Positions 1 to 10,632 of a DNA stretch of 11,541 nucleotides are shown here, one piece after another. A program made the position numbers and the translations under genes. Positions within the stretch are counted from its first letter, which is position 1, and every line of letters begins with the position of its first letter. The notes beneath the pieces are model-generated. The model was not told the DNA's origin and searched no databases. It saw only the letters and a program-made list of their open reading frames with translations. Source of the DNA: CAVURW01 sp963743595 (lineage in GTDB: Bacteria > Verrucomicrobiota > Verrucomicrobiia > Methylacidiphilales > UBA1321); contig CAVURW010000188.1 of the NCBI GenBank assembly GCA_963743595.1, forward strand, positions 1 through 11,541, in the 5' to 3' direction.

Positions 1-215
1 TCAATCAAAGGACAGCCATTGTCGGGTACAAAGTACTTCTCATCCCCTTCCACAGTGGAGAAGCACTACCTGCTATTGCGTACGACCCCGTAAAACAAGT
101 CGCCTCAGTCCAGTGGCCAGATCAGACTGACACCCTGGTATTTCACCAGTCTGCCGCTGGGCAAAGTTTGATGGAAATCAGCCGCGGCAACGCGCAACTC
201 CTGAAACAGGAGTAG
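1..215 (+). CDS. C-terminal fragment of an unidentified protein, possibly a beta-propeller (5' end cut by window)
   Basis: An open frame read from base 3 gives about 70 residues and ends at TAG 213-215. It has no internal stop and a believable protein composition, so it is probably the tail of a real gene that begins outside the window. I do not recognise the family with certainty. The pattern (a short strand with IPFHSGE, a tryptophan in VQWPDQTDTLVF, then a second strand SLMEIS) resembles the last blade of TolB/WD40-like propellers, which often end kinase or peptidase-like proteins. That is inference from pattern only. It is followed by a 300-base gap before tRNA-Thr, so it is probably not part of the translation operon. 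An unrelated short frame open by chance is possible but less likely given the protein-like texture. Confidence 0.45.
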   Translation, partial: NQRTAIVGYKVLLIPFHSGEALPAIAYDPVKQVASVQWPDQTDTLVFHQSAAGQSLMEISRGNAQLLKQE

Positions 216-360
216 TTTGAATACGGATCGATCGGTTCCTTAGAGATAGCAGGAAAGTATTCTTTCTCGAAAACTTCTGGAGATCCGATATTTTGGGCAA
301 CTAGTAGCGAGCTGATAGCAGGCCAATCCGGGAAGTCAACGACTTACGCCGATTTTTCTT

Positions 361-389
361 TTGACATTTTTTTTGCATTACGCTATGTC
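361..389 (+). promoter_or_regulatory. Candidate sigma70-type promoter upstream of the tRNA-Thr/tuf operon
   Basis: A perfect -35 hexamer TTGACA (361-366) follows a T-rich stretch. With a 17-base spacer the -10 position reads TATGTC (384-389), only a 3 of 6 match to TATAAT. Transcription would begin near 395-397, just before the hairpin at 403. No better promoter is visible between here and the tRNA at 519, so this may drive the operon, with the hairpin acting as an attenuator, or it may make only a very short RNA. The weak -10 keeps confidence modest. Confidence 0.4.
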
Positions 390-402
390 TTATCGAATAG
401 GG

Positions 403-454
403 CCACACCTGAATTTAGAGCAAATGGTGTTTTAAATTCGGGCGTGGACTTTTT
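403..454 (+). terminator. Strong hairpin plus T5, terminator or attenuator ahead of tRNA-Thr
   Basis: Bases 403-422 pair with 428-447 around a 5-base loop (423-427). The 20 paired positions include one A-C mismatch (407/443) and a few G-U wobbles (for example 410/440, 418/432, 420/430). TTTTT at 450-454 follows two bases after the stem, as in an intrinsic terminator on the + strand; there is no matching T-run for the - strand. It lies 188 bases past the stop of the upstream partial gene and only a few bases past the predicted start of the 361-389 promoter. It could terminate upstream transcription or attenuate the tRNA-Thr/tuf operon. Confidence 0.65.
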
Positions 455-518
455 GCCTTCATTTCCTGTCGCTGAGTCAGGATTGGAGTCACCAACTCGG
501 AGAGAACTAAAGAGGACC

Positions 519-591
519 GCCCATGTAGCTCAGATGGCAGAGCACATCCTTGGTAAGGATGAGGTCACCGGTTCAATCCCGGTCATGGGCT
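519..591 (+). tRNA. tRNA-Thr (anticodon GGT)
   Basis: A complete 73-base cloverleaf. The acceptor stem GCCCATG (519-525) pairs perfectly with CATGGGC (584-590), and T591 is the discriminator base. The D stem is GCTC/GAGC. The anticodon stem CATCC/GGATG encloses the loop TTGGTAA, giving anticodon GGT, which reads threonine ACC and ACT. The T stem ACCGG/CCGGT encloses TTCAATC. The 3' CCA is not encoded and must be added by a CCA-adding enzyme. A tRNA-Thr directly upstream of tuf is a common bacterial arrangement, so co-transcription with EF-Tu is likely. A short CTCTTC/GAAGAG inverted repeat follows at 592-605 and may help 3' processing. Confidence 0.96.
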
Positions 592-730
592 CTCTTCTTG
601 AAGAGTGAGGCGGAAGGCAAAGAAGAACAGAAAAAACTGAACTAACACTACTGGTGGGTATCGGGGGAAGCGCAAAGGGCGCGGAACACGGCCTGCCATA
701 ACGAAGAAGAACTTTAGGAGTTAACGACAC

Positions 731-1915
731 ATGGCTAAGGAAGCATTCAATCGCAGTAAACCGCACGTGAACATCGGTACGATCGGTCACGTTGACCACG
801 GCAAGACGACATTAACGGCCGCTATCACCAATATTTTGGCAAAGAAGGGATTCGCGGAAGCGAAGTCCTACGCCCAGATCGATAATTCCAAGGAAGAACA
901 AGAGCGCGGTATTACGATTAACACCACGCACGTGGAATATCAGACCGAAAAGCGCCACTACGCTCACGTTGACTGTCCCGGTCACGCGGACTACGTAAAG
1001 AACATGATCACCGGTGCCGCTCAGATGGACGGCGCTATCTTGGTCGTAAGCGCTGCAGACGGTCCGATGCCTCAAACCCGCGAACACATCCTGCTGGCTC
1101 GTCAGGTAGGCGTGCCCGCCCTGGTTGTTTTCTTGAACAAGGTGGACATGGTGGAAGACGCTGAATTGCTCGAACTCGTTGAGCTCGAAGTTCGCGAACT
1201 CCTCTCCAAGTACGAATTCCCCGGCGACACCATTCCGATCGTGAAGGGTTCCGCTCTTCGCGCGCTGGAAGGCGATGCCAAGTACGAAAAAGAAATCATG
1301 AACCTCATGGACGCTGTGGATCAGTACATTCCGATTCCGGAACGTCCGAAGGATCAGCCGTTCTTGATGCCAGTGGAAGATGTGTTCAACATTGAAGGTC
1401 GCGGTACGGTTGCGACGGGTCGTGTGGAACGCGGTATTCTTAAGAAGATGGAAGAAGTCGAGATCGTCGGTATTCGTCCTACGGCGAAGACGACGGTGAC
1501 AGACATTGAAATGTTCAGGAAGCTGTTGGAATTCGCTGAAGCGGGTGACAACGTCGGCGTGCTGATGCGCGGTATCAAGAAAGACGATATCGAGCGCGGT
1601 CAGGTTATCGCCAAGCCCGGCACAATCAAGCCATACACCAAGTTCAAAGCTCAGGTCTACGTCTTGAGCAAGGACGAAGGTGGCCGTCATACGCCGTTCT
1701 TTAACAATTACCGCCCTCAATTCTACTTCCGCACGACCGACGTGACGGGGAGTGTGAAGCTGAAGGAAGGCGTCGAGATGGTGATGCCTGGCGATAACGT
1801 CGAGATCGAAGTGGAATTGATCACTCCGATCGCGATGGAAAAGCAGATTCGCTTCGCTATCCGTGAAGGTGGTCGCACTGTGGGTGCCGGCCGCGTCTCG
1901 GAAATCATTGGCTAA
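731..1915 (+). CDS. tuf: Translation elongation factor Tu
   Basis: EF-Tu is the GTPase that delivers aminoacyl-tRNA to the ribosomal A site. The 394-residue product has the usual family length and three-domain layout. Visible GTPase motifs are the P-loop GHVDHGKT (19-26), the switch I threonine T62 in RGITIN, DCPGHA (81-86) with the catalytic histidine at 85, NKVD (136-139) and SAL (174-176). Domains II and III follow, ending RVSEIIG. The ATG at 731 is set by AGGAG at 716-720, ten bases upstream. tRNA-Thr precedes it and tRNA-Trp follows it. About six of more than forty glutamates use GAG, the rest GAA, a bias shared with rplL but not with rplM further right. Identity is secure; only the taxonomic source is uncertain. 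Confidence 0.99.
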   Translation: MAKEAFNRSKPHVNIGTIGHVDHGKTTLTAAITNILAKKGFAEAKSYAQIDNSKEEQERGITINTTHVEYQTEKRHYAHVDCPGHADYVKNMITGAAQMDGAILVVSAADGPMPQTREHILLARQVGVPALVVFLNKVDMVEDAELLELVELEVRELLSKYEFPGDTIPIVKGSALRALEGDAKYEKEIMNLMDAVDQYIPIPERPKDQPFLMPVEDVFNIEGRGTVATGRVERGILKKMEEVEIVGIRPTAKTTVTDIEMFRKLLEFAEAGDNVGVLMRGIKKDDIERGQVIAKPGTIKPYTKFKAQVYVLSKDEGGRHTPFFNNYRPQFYFRTTDVTGSVKLKEGVEMVMPGDNVEIEVELITPIAMEKQIRFAIREGGRTVGAGRVSEIIG

Positions 1916-1938
1916 GAGAGCGTCCGATAGGAAGGTAG

Positions 1939-1983
1939 GTGCCGGAAATTGTGTGGCTGCACCAGCCCTGCAGGTTCCGGCAT
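1939..1983 (+). other. Stem-loop in the tuf/tRNA-Trp spacer
   Basis: TGCCGGAA (1940-1947) pairs perfectly with TTCCGGCA (1975-1982), extendable by a G-U pair at 1939/1983. An inner hairpin GGCTG (1955-1959) / CAGCC (1963-1967) sits in the loop. No T-run follows, so it is not a plain terminator. It probably marks an RNA processing point between the tuf message and tRNA-Trp, or protects the tuf 3' end. The function is inferred. Confidence 0.5.
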
Positions 1984-2018
1984 CTGCGTCTCAGAAAACA
2001 AAGAAATAGATCAACACT

Positions 2019-2091
2019 AGGGCAGTAGCTCAATTGGTAGAGTACCGGTCTCCAAAACCGAGGGTTGTGGGTTCGAGTCCCTCCTGCCCTG
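2019..2091 (+). tRNA. tRNA-Trp (anticodon CCA)
   Basis: A 73-base cloverleaf. The acceptor stem AGGGCAG (2019-2025) pairs perfectly with CTGCCCT (2084-2090), and G2091 is the discriminator as expected for tRNA-Trp. The anticodon loop CTCCAAA gives CCA, reading UGG. Stem quality is not perfect: the D stem closes with a G-U pair, the outermost anticodon-stem pair is C27-A43, and the T stem GTGGG/CCCTC has a T-T opposition. The rest matches the bacterial tRNA-Trp pattern closely, so it is very likely functional. CCA is not encoded. Its place between tuf and secE is conserved in many bacteria. Confidence 0.94.
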
Positions 2092-2113
2092 TTGGGATAG
2101 AGATATTCAGAAC

Positions 2114-2440
2114 ATGGATTTATCGACGATTAATAACGAAACGGTAGGAATAGGTTCACTGGTTGTGGCCGCTGGGGTCGCACTGTGGAAGCGCACTGTG
2201 GTCACGCAGACGGCGATCGATGGCGTTCTTTATATTCGTAGCATGAACGAGGAGCTCTACAAGTGCACTTGGCCTTGGGATCCGAATCTCGAGCCGACCG
2301 ACCTGAAGAAGTATCGCGAGTTGATCGGGAATACAGTGGCGGTGATTTTGGCAACACTTCTGTTGGCCGCTTTTGTGAGCGCATCAGATTTCCTGATTCA
2401 CCCGGCAGTAGCGCTGTTTGCAAACGGCGGGCTTAAATGA
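2114..2440 (+). CDS. secE: Preprotein translocase subunit SecE
   Basis: SecE is the small membrane subunit that clamps SecY in the Sec translocon. The family signature is the amphipathic segment ELYKCTWPWDP (47-57), followed by a transmembrane helix at about 73-91 (AVILATLLLAAFVSASDFL). The product is 108 residues, longer than the common 60-70-residue single-helix form. It has an extra hydrophobic N-terminal stretch (about 12-26) and a longer linker than usual between the WP motif and the membrane helix. The start at 2114 is the first ATG after tRNA-Trp, with only a weak ribosome binding site (GAGA near 2100-2103). An internal ATG at 2243 would leave the core SecE domain but has no better site. 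It overlaps nusG by the ATGA at 2437-2440, so the two are translationally coupled. Confidence 0.88.
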   Translation: MDLSTINNETVGIGSLVVAAGVALWKRTVVTQTAIDGVLYIRSMNEELYKCTWPWDPNLEPTDLKKYRELIGNTVAVILATLLLAAFVSASDFLIHPAVALFANGGLK

Positions 2441-3012
2441 TTATGACAGAAGAAACAAAAGCTCTAGAACCGCAGTGGTACGCTCTTCACGTTCTTTCGG
2501 GACAAGAAAAGAAGGTGAAAACGAACCTGGAACGCCGTGCGCGCTTGGAAGAAATGGGCGATTTATTTCGCGAGATCGTGATTCCGACGGAACGGGTCTC
2601 GGAAGTAAAAAAGGGTAAGAAGATCGAATCCGAACGGAAGCTCTATCCCGGTTACGTTTACATTAATATTTACCTGCGCGATGCTGAAAAGAAGCTGGTT
2701 GAGCGGTCCTGGTACTTCATACGGGAAACGCCAGGCGTCATCGGTTTTGCAGATGGCGATAAGCCGCAGCCGATTGCGACTGCGGAAGTGGAACAGATGC
2801 TCGTGGCTCTGAGGGCACGGGAAGATCAGGTTCAGCCGAAGATGGCTTTTGCAGTTGGCGACAAGGTGAAGGTGGGCGACGGTCCATTCTTGAGTCAAGA
2901 GGGGTTAATTGAAGGGGTCGATCTGGAACGGGGTCGATTGAAAGTGTCCGTGAACATGTTCGGGCGCTCCACGATTTTGGATTTGGAATACTGGCAGGTC
3001 GATAAGAGCTAG
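2437..3012 (+). CDS. nusG: Transcription termination/antitermination protein NusG
   Basis: NusG binds the RNA polymerase clamp, suppresses pausing, and links polymerase to Rho or to the ribosome. The 191-residue product has the N-terminal NGN domain from QWYALHVLSGQEKKV (14-28) through the ERKLYPGYVYI region and the GVIGF segment. A C-terminal KOW domain follows, with FAVGDKVKVGDGPF and VNMFGRST. Length and both domains are standard. The start at 2437 overlaps the secE stop (ATGA); a second in-frame ATG at 2443 is equally possible and would remove only two residues. No strong independent ribosome binding site is seen, consistent with coupling to secE. rplK begins 25 bases downstream. Confidence 0.97.
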   Translation: MIMTEETKALEPQWYALHVLSGQEKKVKTNLERRARLEEMGDLFREIVIPTERVSEVKKGKKIESERKLYPGYVYINIYLRDAEKKLVERSWYFIRETPGVIGFADGDKPQPIATAEVEQMLVALRAREDQVQPKMAFAVGDKVKVGDGPFLSQEGLIEGVDLERGRLKVSVNMFGRSTILDLEYWQVDKS

Positions 3013-3037
3013 AAGCGGCAGTTAAACGAAAAAAGTT

Positions 3038-3466
3038 ATGGCGAAAGAAATTATTGGATATATCAACCTGCAGATTCCTGCAGGACAAGCAAACCCGGCA
3101 CCTCCCATTGGGCCGGCTCTCGGACAAAAAGGCGTGAACATCATGGCTTTTTGTAAAGAGTTCAATGCGGCGACTCAAAAGGAAGCGGGAACGATCATCC
3201 CTGTGGTGATCACGGTCTTTAAAGACAAGACCTTCACGTTTATCACGAAATCGCCACCAGCGGCGATTCTTCTCAAGAAGATGGCCGGCATCGCCAGTGG
3301 CTCCAAGCAACCGAACAAGACTAAGGTTGGTAAGGTGACCCGCAAGCAAGTTATGGAAATTGTAAAGATTAAGCGCAAAGACCTGAACGCTAAGAGCGAT
3401 GAAGCCGCGTTCCGAGTCATTGCAGGAACCGCCCGGCAGGCGGGGATCGAGATTGTCGAGGGCTAG
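3038..3466 (+). CDS. rplK: 50S ribosomal protein L11
   Basis: L11 binds 23S rRNA in the GTPase-associated centre next to the L10-L12 stalk. It is needed for factor-dependent GTP hydrolysis and for the stringent response. The 142-residue product has the canonical N-terminal domain with PAGQANPAPPIGPALGQ (14-30), the proline-rich segment near which thiostrepton-type drugs act. The linker carries FTFITKSPPAA, and the C-terminal rRNA-binding domain ends in FRVIAGTARQAGIEIVEG. The ATG at 3038 has only an A-rich, weakly Shine-Dalgarno-like upstream region. It lies between nusG and rplA as in most bacteria. Nothing is unusual in the protein. Confidence 0.98.
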   Translation: MAKEIIGYINLQIPAGQANPAPPIGPALGQKGVNIMAFCKEFNAATQKEAGTIIPVVITVFKDKTFTFITKSPPAAILLKKMAGIASGSKQPNKTKVGKVTRKQVMEIVKIKRKDLNAKSDEAAFRVIAGTARQAGIEIVEG

Positions 3467-3544
3467 TAAGAGTTATTAGTTCTGGCAGAACAAACCGTGG
3501 GAGGGTCCGCAAAGATCCGTTAACACCACACAAAGAGAAATCAA

Positions 3545-4246
3545 ATGGCACAGAAAAGAAGCAAAAGATACCTAGCAGCAGCAAAACTCGTGGATGCAAC
3601 GAAGGCATACACGTCGACAGAAGCAGTCAAAGTCCTGAAATCGATCCCGGCAACGAAGAGCGATCAAACAATCGATCTCGCCTTCAAATTGGGCGTCGAT
3701 CCGAAGCAGAGCGATCAAATGGTTCGCGGTACGGTCTCGCTACCGGCCGGTTCCGGTAAGAACGTTCGTGTTTTGGTGTTCGCCAAGGGCGCGGCAGCCG
3801 AAGCAGCGAAAGCCGCCGGTGCGGAATTCGTGGGACTGGAAGACTTGATCAAGCGCGTGACGGAAGGCTTCCAAGACTTCGATGTCGCTGTGGCCACGCC
3901 TGAAGCGATGGGTGAAGTGCGTAAGCTGGGTAAAGTGCTGGGACCTCGCGGTTTGATGCCGAATCCCAAGACCGGTACGGTCACGGATGACACAGCCAAG
4001 GCCGTTAAGGAATGCAAAGCGGGTCGTGTTGAATTCAAGCTCGATAAGGCTGCGAACCTGCACGTTCCCTGCGGAAAGCTCTCTTTCACGCCAGAGTCGA
4101 TTGAAAGCAATGTCCGTGCGGTGATTGAAGCCATTGTGCGCAGTCGTCCGACTGGCGCCAAAGGTCGGTTCATCGAAAACGTAACGCTCTCTTCGACTTT
4201 CTCGCCCGGCATCTCGGTCGATATTTCTGCCTTCTTAACTTCGTAA
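3545..4246 (+). CDS. rplA: 50S ribosomal protein L1
   Basis: L1 forms the mobile stalk at the E site and helps eject deacylated tRNA. In several bacteria it also represses its own mRNA. The 233-residue product is standard length. It shows the N-terminal KRSKRY segment, the SDQMVRGTVSLPAGSGK strand-loop, the conserved LGKVLGPRGLMPNPKTGTVT hinge region, and the C-terminal GRFIENVTLSSTFSPGISVD. The ATG at 3545 is preceded by AAAGAGAAATCAA, a weak purine-rich site. A 78-base spacer separates it from rplK. I looked for an L1-binding RNA motif there and could not support one. rplJ starts 21 bases after the stop. Confidence 0.98.
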   Translation: MAQKRSKRYLAAAKLVDATKAYTSTEAVKVLKSIPATKSDQTIDLAFKLGVDPKQSDQMVRGTVSLPAGSGKNVRVLVFAKGAAAEAAKAAGAEFVGLEDLIKRVTEGFQDFDVAVATPEAMGEVRKLGKVLGPRGLMPNPKTGTVTDDTAKAVKECKAGRVEFKLDKAANLHVPCGKLSFTPESIESNVRAVIEAIVRSRPTGAKGRFIENVTLSSTFSPGISVDISAFLTS

Positions 4247-4267
4247 TTCACCCAACCAGAGACAACC

Positions 4268-4813
4268 ATGAGACCAGAAAAAAATACATTAATCGACGAG
4301 ATCAAATCTCGCGTGGACCGGGTGCCTTACGTTCTTGTAACGGATTACACCGGAATGAAGGTGGGCGAATTTAACGAGCTGCGGAATCGGCTGGCAGAGA
4401 CAAAAGCGGAGTATCGTGTTGTCAAAAACACGCTCTTGCGCAAGGCCCTGTTGAACTCGAACCTGCCCGATTTGGAAAATCACCTGAAAGGCCAGTCGGC
4501 TGTCGTTTTCGGTGACGAAGACCTCTCCGCAACGGCCAGGGTTCTGAAGAAGTTCACGACGGAGTTCAAGAAGCCCGGTTTAAAGATCGGTGTCTTGGAT
4601 CGCGTGGTCATCACCGTAGACGATTTCTACGCAGTGGCGGACATGCCTCCGAAGAGCCACTTCCAGGCGCAATTGCTCGGCTTGCTCAACACGCCAGCGA
4701 CCCGTTTGGTCTCGCTTCTCAACGAACCGGCGAGCCAGATGGTGCGCTTGCTGAACACGCCAGCCTCCCAAATTGCTCAGGTACTGAAAGCTCACAGTTT
4801 AAAGACGGAATAA
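4268..4813 (+). CDS. rplJ: 50S ribosomal protein L10, with C-terminal 11-residue repeats
   Basis: L10 anchors the L12 dimers to the ribosome, forming the stalk that recruits translation factors. The 181-residue product begins MRPEKN, a start I associate with Verrucomicrobiota. The globular rRNA-binding domain includes the EYRVVKNTLLRKA helix (48-60) and the SAVVFGDED strand. The C-terminal helix, which holds L12 dimers in the family, here contains three consecutive 11-residue units: LLNTPATRLVS (139-149), LLNEPASQMVR (150-160) and LLNTPASQIAQ (161-171), then a partial VLKAHSLKTE. This suggests at least three L12 docking sites. Only 21 bases separate it from rplA, so the long regulatory leader often found before rplJ is absent. 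The spacer to rplL is long (152 bases). Confidence 0.97.
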   Translation: MRPEKNTLIDEIKSRVDRVPYVLVTDYTGMKVGEFNELRNRLAETKAEYRVVKNTLLRKALLNSNLPDLENHLKGQSAVVFGDEDLSATARVLKKFTTEFKKPGLKIGVLDRVVITVDDFYAVADMPPKSHFQAQLLGLLNTPATRLVSLLNEPASQMVRLLNTPASQIAQVLKAHSLKTE

Positions 4814-4855
4814 CTTTCTTCCCCAGCCAGCGACTGCTGAGAAGCGGAACCTGGC

Positions 4856-4901
4856 AAAGGAGAAACAGACCGTGGCCTCGAAGCCCTTCGAGGTTAATTA
4901 G
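4856..4901 (+). CDS. Possible 9-codon leader mini-ORF with strong RBS, upstream of rplL
   Basis: AAAGGAG (4856-4862) is one of the strongest Shine-Dalgarno matches in the window. Nine bases later comes GTG (4872-4874), opening a frame of nine codons (VASKPFEVN, with initiator Met) that stops at TAG 4899-4901. It is in a different frame from rplL. The codons 4875-4893 overlap a perfect 7-bp hairpin. This could be a translated leader controlling rplL, a relic start, or chance. No peptide of this kind is known to me. Confidence 0.25.
4874..4895 (+). other. Perfect hairpin in the rplJ/rplL spacer
   Basis: CCTCGAA (4876-4882) pairs with TTCGAGG (4887-4893) around the loop GCCC. Two G-U pairs extend it at 4875/4894 and 4874/4895. 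No T-run follows, so it is not an intrinsic terminator. A second, weaker pairing, GCCAG (4826-4830) with CTGGC (4851-4855), lies upstream. The position suggests a role in setting the L12:L10 ratio or in mRNA processing, which is inference. Confidence 0.5.
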
Positions 4902-4965
4902 CGGGCGGGTGCACGCTACCAAGGTCAAACACAACAACAAACACAAACAAGTAAGAAAATCATAT

Positions 4966-5376
4966 ATGGCAAACTTAGATACATTAGTTGAAGAGATCAG
5001 CGGTCTTTCCCTTCTGCAAACGGCAGAATTGGTGAAGATGCTGGAAAGCAAGCTCGGCGTTAGCGCAGCAGCTCCCGTGGCCGCCGTGGCCGCTGCTCCT
5101 GCTGCTGGCGCTCCAGCAGCCGGCGGTGCAGCTCCTGCAGCTCCAGTCGTTGAAGCCAAGACGGCATTCGACGTCATCCTGAAGTCCATCGATCCTACCA
5201 AGAAGATCGGCGTCATCAAGGAAGTCCGCGTTGCAGTCCCGGGCCTCGGCTTGGCTGAAGCGAAGACCCTGGTTGAAAGCGCTCCGAAGCCCATTCGTGA
5301 AGGCGTCACCAAGGACGAAGCGGAAGACATCAAGAAGAAGATCGAAGCCGCAGGCGGCGTCGTCGAAATTCAGTAA
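4966..5376 (+). CDS. rplL: 50S ribosomal protein L7/L12
   Basis: L12 forms the multi-copy flexible stalk that recruits EF-Tu, EF-G and other GTPases. The 136-residue product has the N-terminal dimerisation and L10-binding helices (1-31), a long Ala/Pro/Gly hinge (about 34-62, longer than in E. coli L12), and the C-terminal domain (66-136) with KIGVIKEVR and VPGLGLAEAKTLVESAPKPI, the factor-binding surface. The start is placed at ATG 4966, giving MANLDTL as in the family. The frame is open upstream to 4909, but that would add a basic 19-residue tail unlike L12. There is no clear Shine-Dalgarno; the upstream region is A/C-rich and looks unstructured. Glutamate codons are 12 GAA to 1 GAG. Confidence 0.97.
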   Translation: MANLDTLVEEISGLSLLQTAELVKMLESKLGVSAAAPVAAVAAAPAAGAPAAGGAAPAAPVVEAKTAFDVILKSIDPTKKIGVIKEVRVAVPGLGLAEAKTLVESAPKPIREGVTKDEAEDIKKKIEAAGGVVEIQ

Positions 5377-5391
5377 TTTCGATTCGGTTAA

Positions 5392-5449
5392 GCTTGCTCT
5401 CGGTTGGGTTCACCGGTTATCCGGCGGTGAAATTCGACCGGGAGCGAGT
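5392..5449 (+). promoter_or_regulatory. Long stem-loop between rplL and rpoB (attenuator or RNase III-type site)
   Basis: Bases 5392-5406 pair with 5435-5449 (15 positions including several G-U pairs). After a small internal loop (5407-5408 against 5432-5434), TTCACCG (5409-5415) pairs with CGGTGAA (5425-5431). The 22-pair stem fills the spacer downstream of rplL. No strong T-run follows. In E. coli the rplL-rpoB spacer holds an attenuator and an RNase III site that lower polymerase expression relative to L12. The position and length make the same role plausible here, but that is by analogy. Confidence 0.6.
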
Positions 5450-5522
5450 CTGTTTCAGGGGTAGGGAAAATACGGGTAGACATAGACATATAACAGATAC
5501 GCAGCAAACCTAAGGTAAACAC

Positions 5523-9425
<3,903 letters not shown>

Positions 9426-10452
9426 CGCCCAGGCGCAGGCTCCGGCCTCGGGAAGAAACTGCAACCACGCCGCATTACGATCCACAAGATTCCTGAAGGC
9501 GACACTCAGCACGGGAACGTCCTCATTGACCGCTCCCCCGCGCGCATCATCTACAAGTATTGGTCCAGGCATGCGGGTCGAAGAAGAATGAAAGCGCGCA
9601 ACTGGCGGTCAGCGCGATCAGGAATCCGGCAAGGATACGGTATCTCCGGCCCGGTGGGCGCCGCCCAGGCCAGCAATACGGCGGCGAAGGGCAGAAACAG
9701 ATGCGGCTTCAGGGCGCATAGCAGCAGCGCCGCTCCACCAGGAAAGGGCGGGAGTGGTTGAAGTAAAGAAAAAGCACCAAGCCCAGCAAAAGAAAGATGC
9801 CAACCTGGCCCGCCATCAGGCAGGTCAACGCGGGCGCAAAAATGTAGCCGAACAGATGCAACCGGCTATCGGATCGCCCATGCAGAAGCCAGAGAATCCA
9901 GATCGACACCGAAAGACTGCCCAGCAGAACAAGCAGCCAGAGAATCAGTCCGGTCTTTGGGCTGACCAGGCCCAGCGGCAACGCCAGAAAAAGTGCTTCG
10001 GGCGGATTCCGCATCATCAGAAGAGCTTCATTGGGATCGCGTCCGGCTGCCACTTCCAGAGTGCGCACCGCCAGAATGTCGTAGGGGTTTGCGCCATGCG
10101 CAAGTTGCCGCCCGGCAGCCCAATAGGAGATAAAATCCCGATCCGCGGCGTTCTTGTCACTCAGCCCGATGAGATACATACCAACGACATAGCCAAGCCC
10201 CGCAGCCACAATCGCAGCCGCAGCCACCTTACGCCAAAGACTGCTCTTCATCGAATGGCTCCCTGAATCGGAGGTGCGGTCGCACGAGGGCATCCGCGTA
10301 AAACTGGTCAAACATCGCTGCTCCCGACAGACGCTGCTCCTGGGGGTTGCCCACACTTTACACCTGGGCGGCAAGAATTTCCAAAGTTTGCCCACCGATA
10401 GATTGCGGAGATGCCCTATCTTCAGTTCGCACCCGGAATCTTCTTGTTTCCG

Positions 10453-10482
10453 TTGACTCCGGGGCCTGATTTCGGGTATTCT
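10453..10482 (+). promoter_or_regulatory. Candidate promoter for rplM-rpsI
   Basis: TTGACT (10453-10458, 5 of 6 to the -35 consensus) and TATTCT (10477-10482, 4 of 6 to the -10) are separated by 18 bases. The start would be near 10489, giving an unusually long leader of about 300 bases before rplM. It is the best promoter match upstream of rplM that I found by eye. Confidence 0.45.
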
Positions 10483-10632
10483 GAAGTCCTTGCGCGGTGT
10501 TGCGCCTGGGGTCTGTGTGTGCTTCACCCGGACCCGGCTGGTTGATGCCCTTGAGGGGGATCGGCTGGAACAGGCTGCCGGCGGCTGGATTCGAGTTTCG
10601 GACGGCTTTTGGCCGCCTCCGGCACAGCCAGA

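Larger units (their letters stand above)
216..518. other. Gene-free stretch between the upstream gene and tRNA-Thr
   Basis: About 300 bases with no convincing coding frame. It is AT-richer than its surroundings in the middle (about 340-380) and contains only the promoter-like element and the hairpin listed separately. Nothing else was identified in it. Confidence 0.6.

Noticed and set aside
812..1720. Long antisense open frame opposite tuf
   Set aside because: It lies entirely inside a highly biased EF-Tu gene and has no recognisable domain or ribosome binding site; it is a codon-bias shadow.
3467..3544. L1-binding autoregulatory RNA in the rplK/rplA spacer
   Set aside because: Only a 5-pair stem GGGTC/GATCC is visible; it does not convincingly match the known L1 site.
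4909..4965. In-frame extension of rplL from GTG 4909
   Set aside because: It would add 19 basic residues not seen in L7/L12, while the ATG at 4966 gives the family-typical MANLDTL start.
5477..5494. Internal promoter before rpoB (TAGACA and TATAAC)
   Set aside because: The two elements are too close together to act as a -35/-10 pair, and no suitable -35 lies 17 bases from TATAAC.
9754..10266. A + strand 170-residue frame rich in Lys, Gln and Arg
   Set aside because: It is antisense to the intact, domain-bearing first part of the glycosyltransferase and has low-complexity composition.
10252..10527. N-terminal extension of the glycosyltransferase upstream of 10251
   Set aside because: The added 92 residues do not look like a signal or membrane segment, and a well-placed AGGGAG supports the start at 10251.
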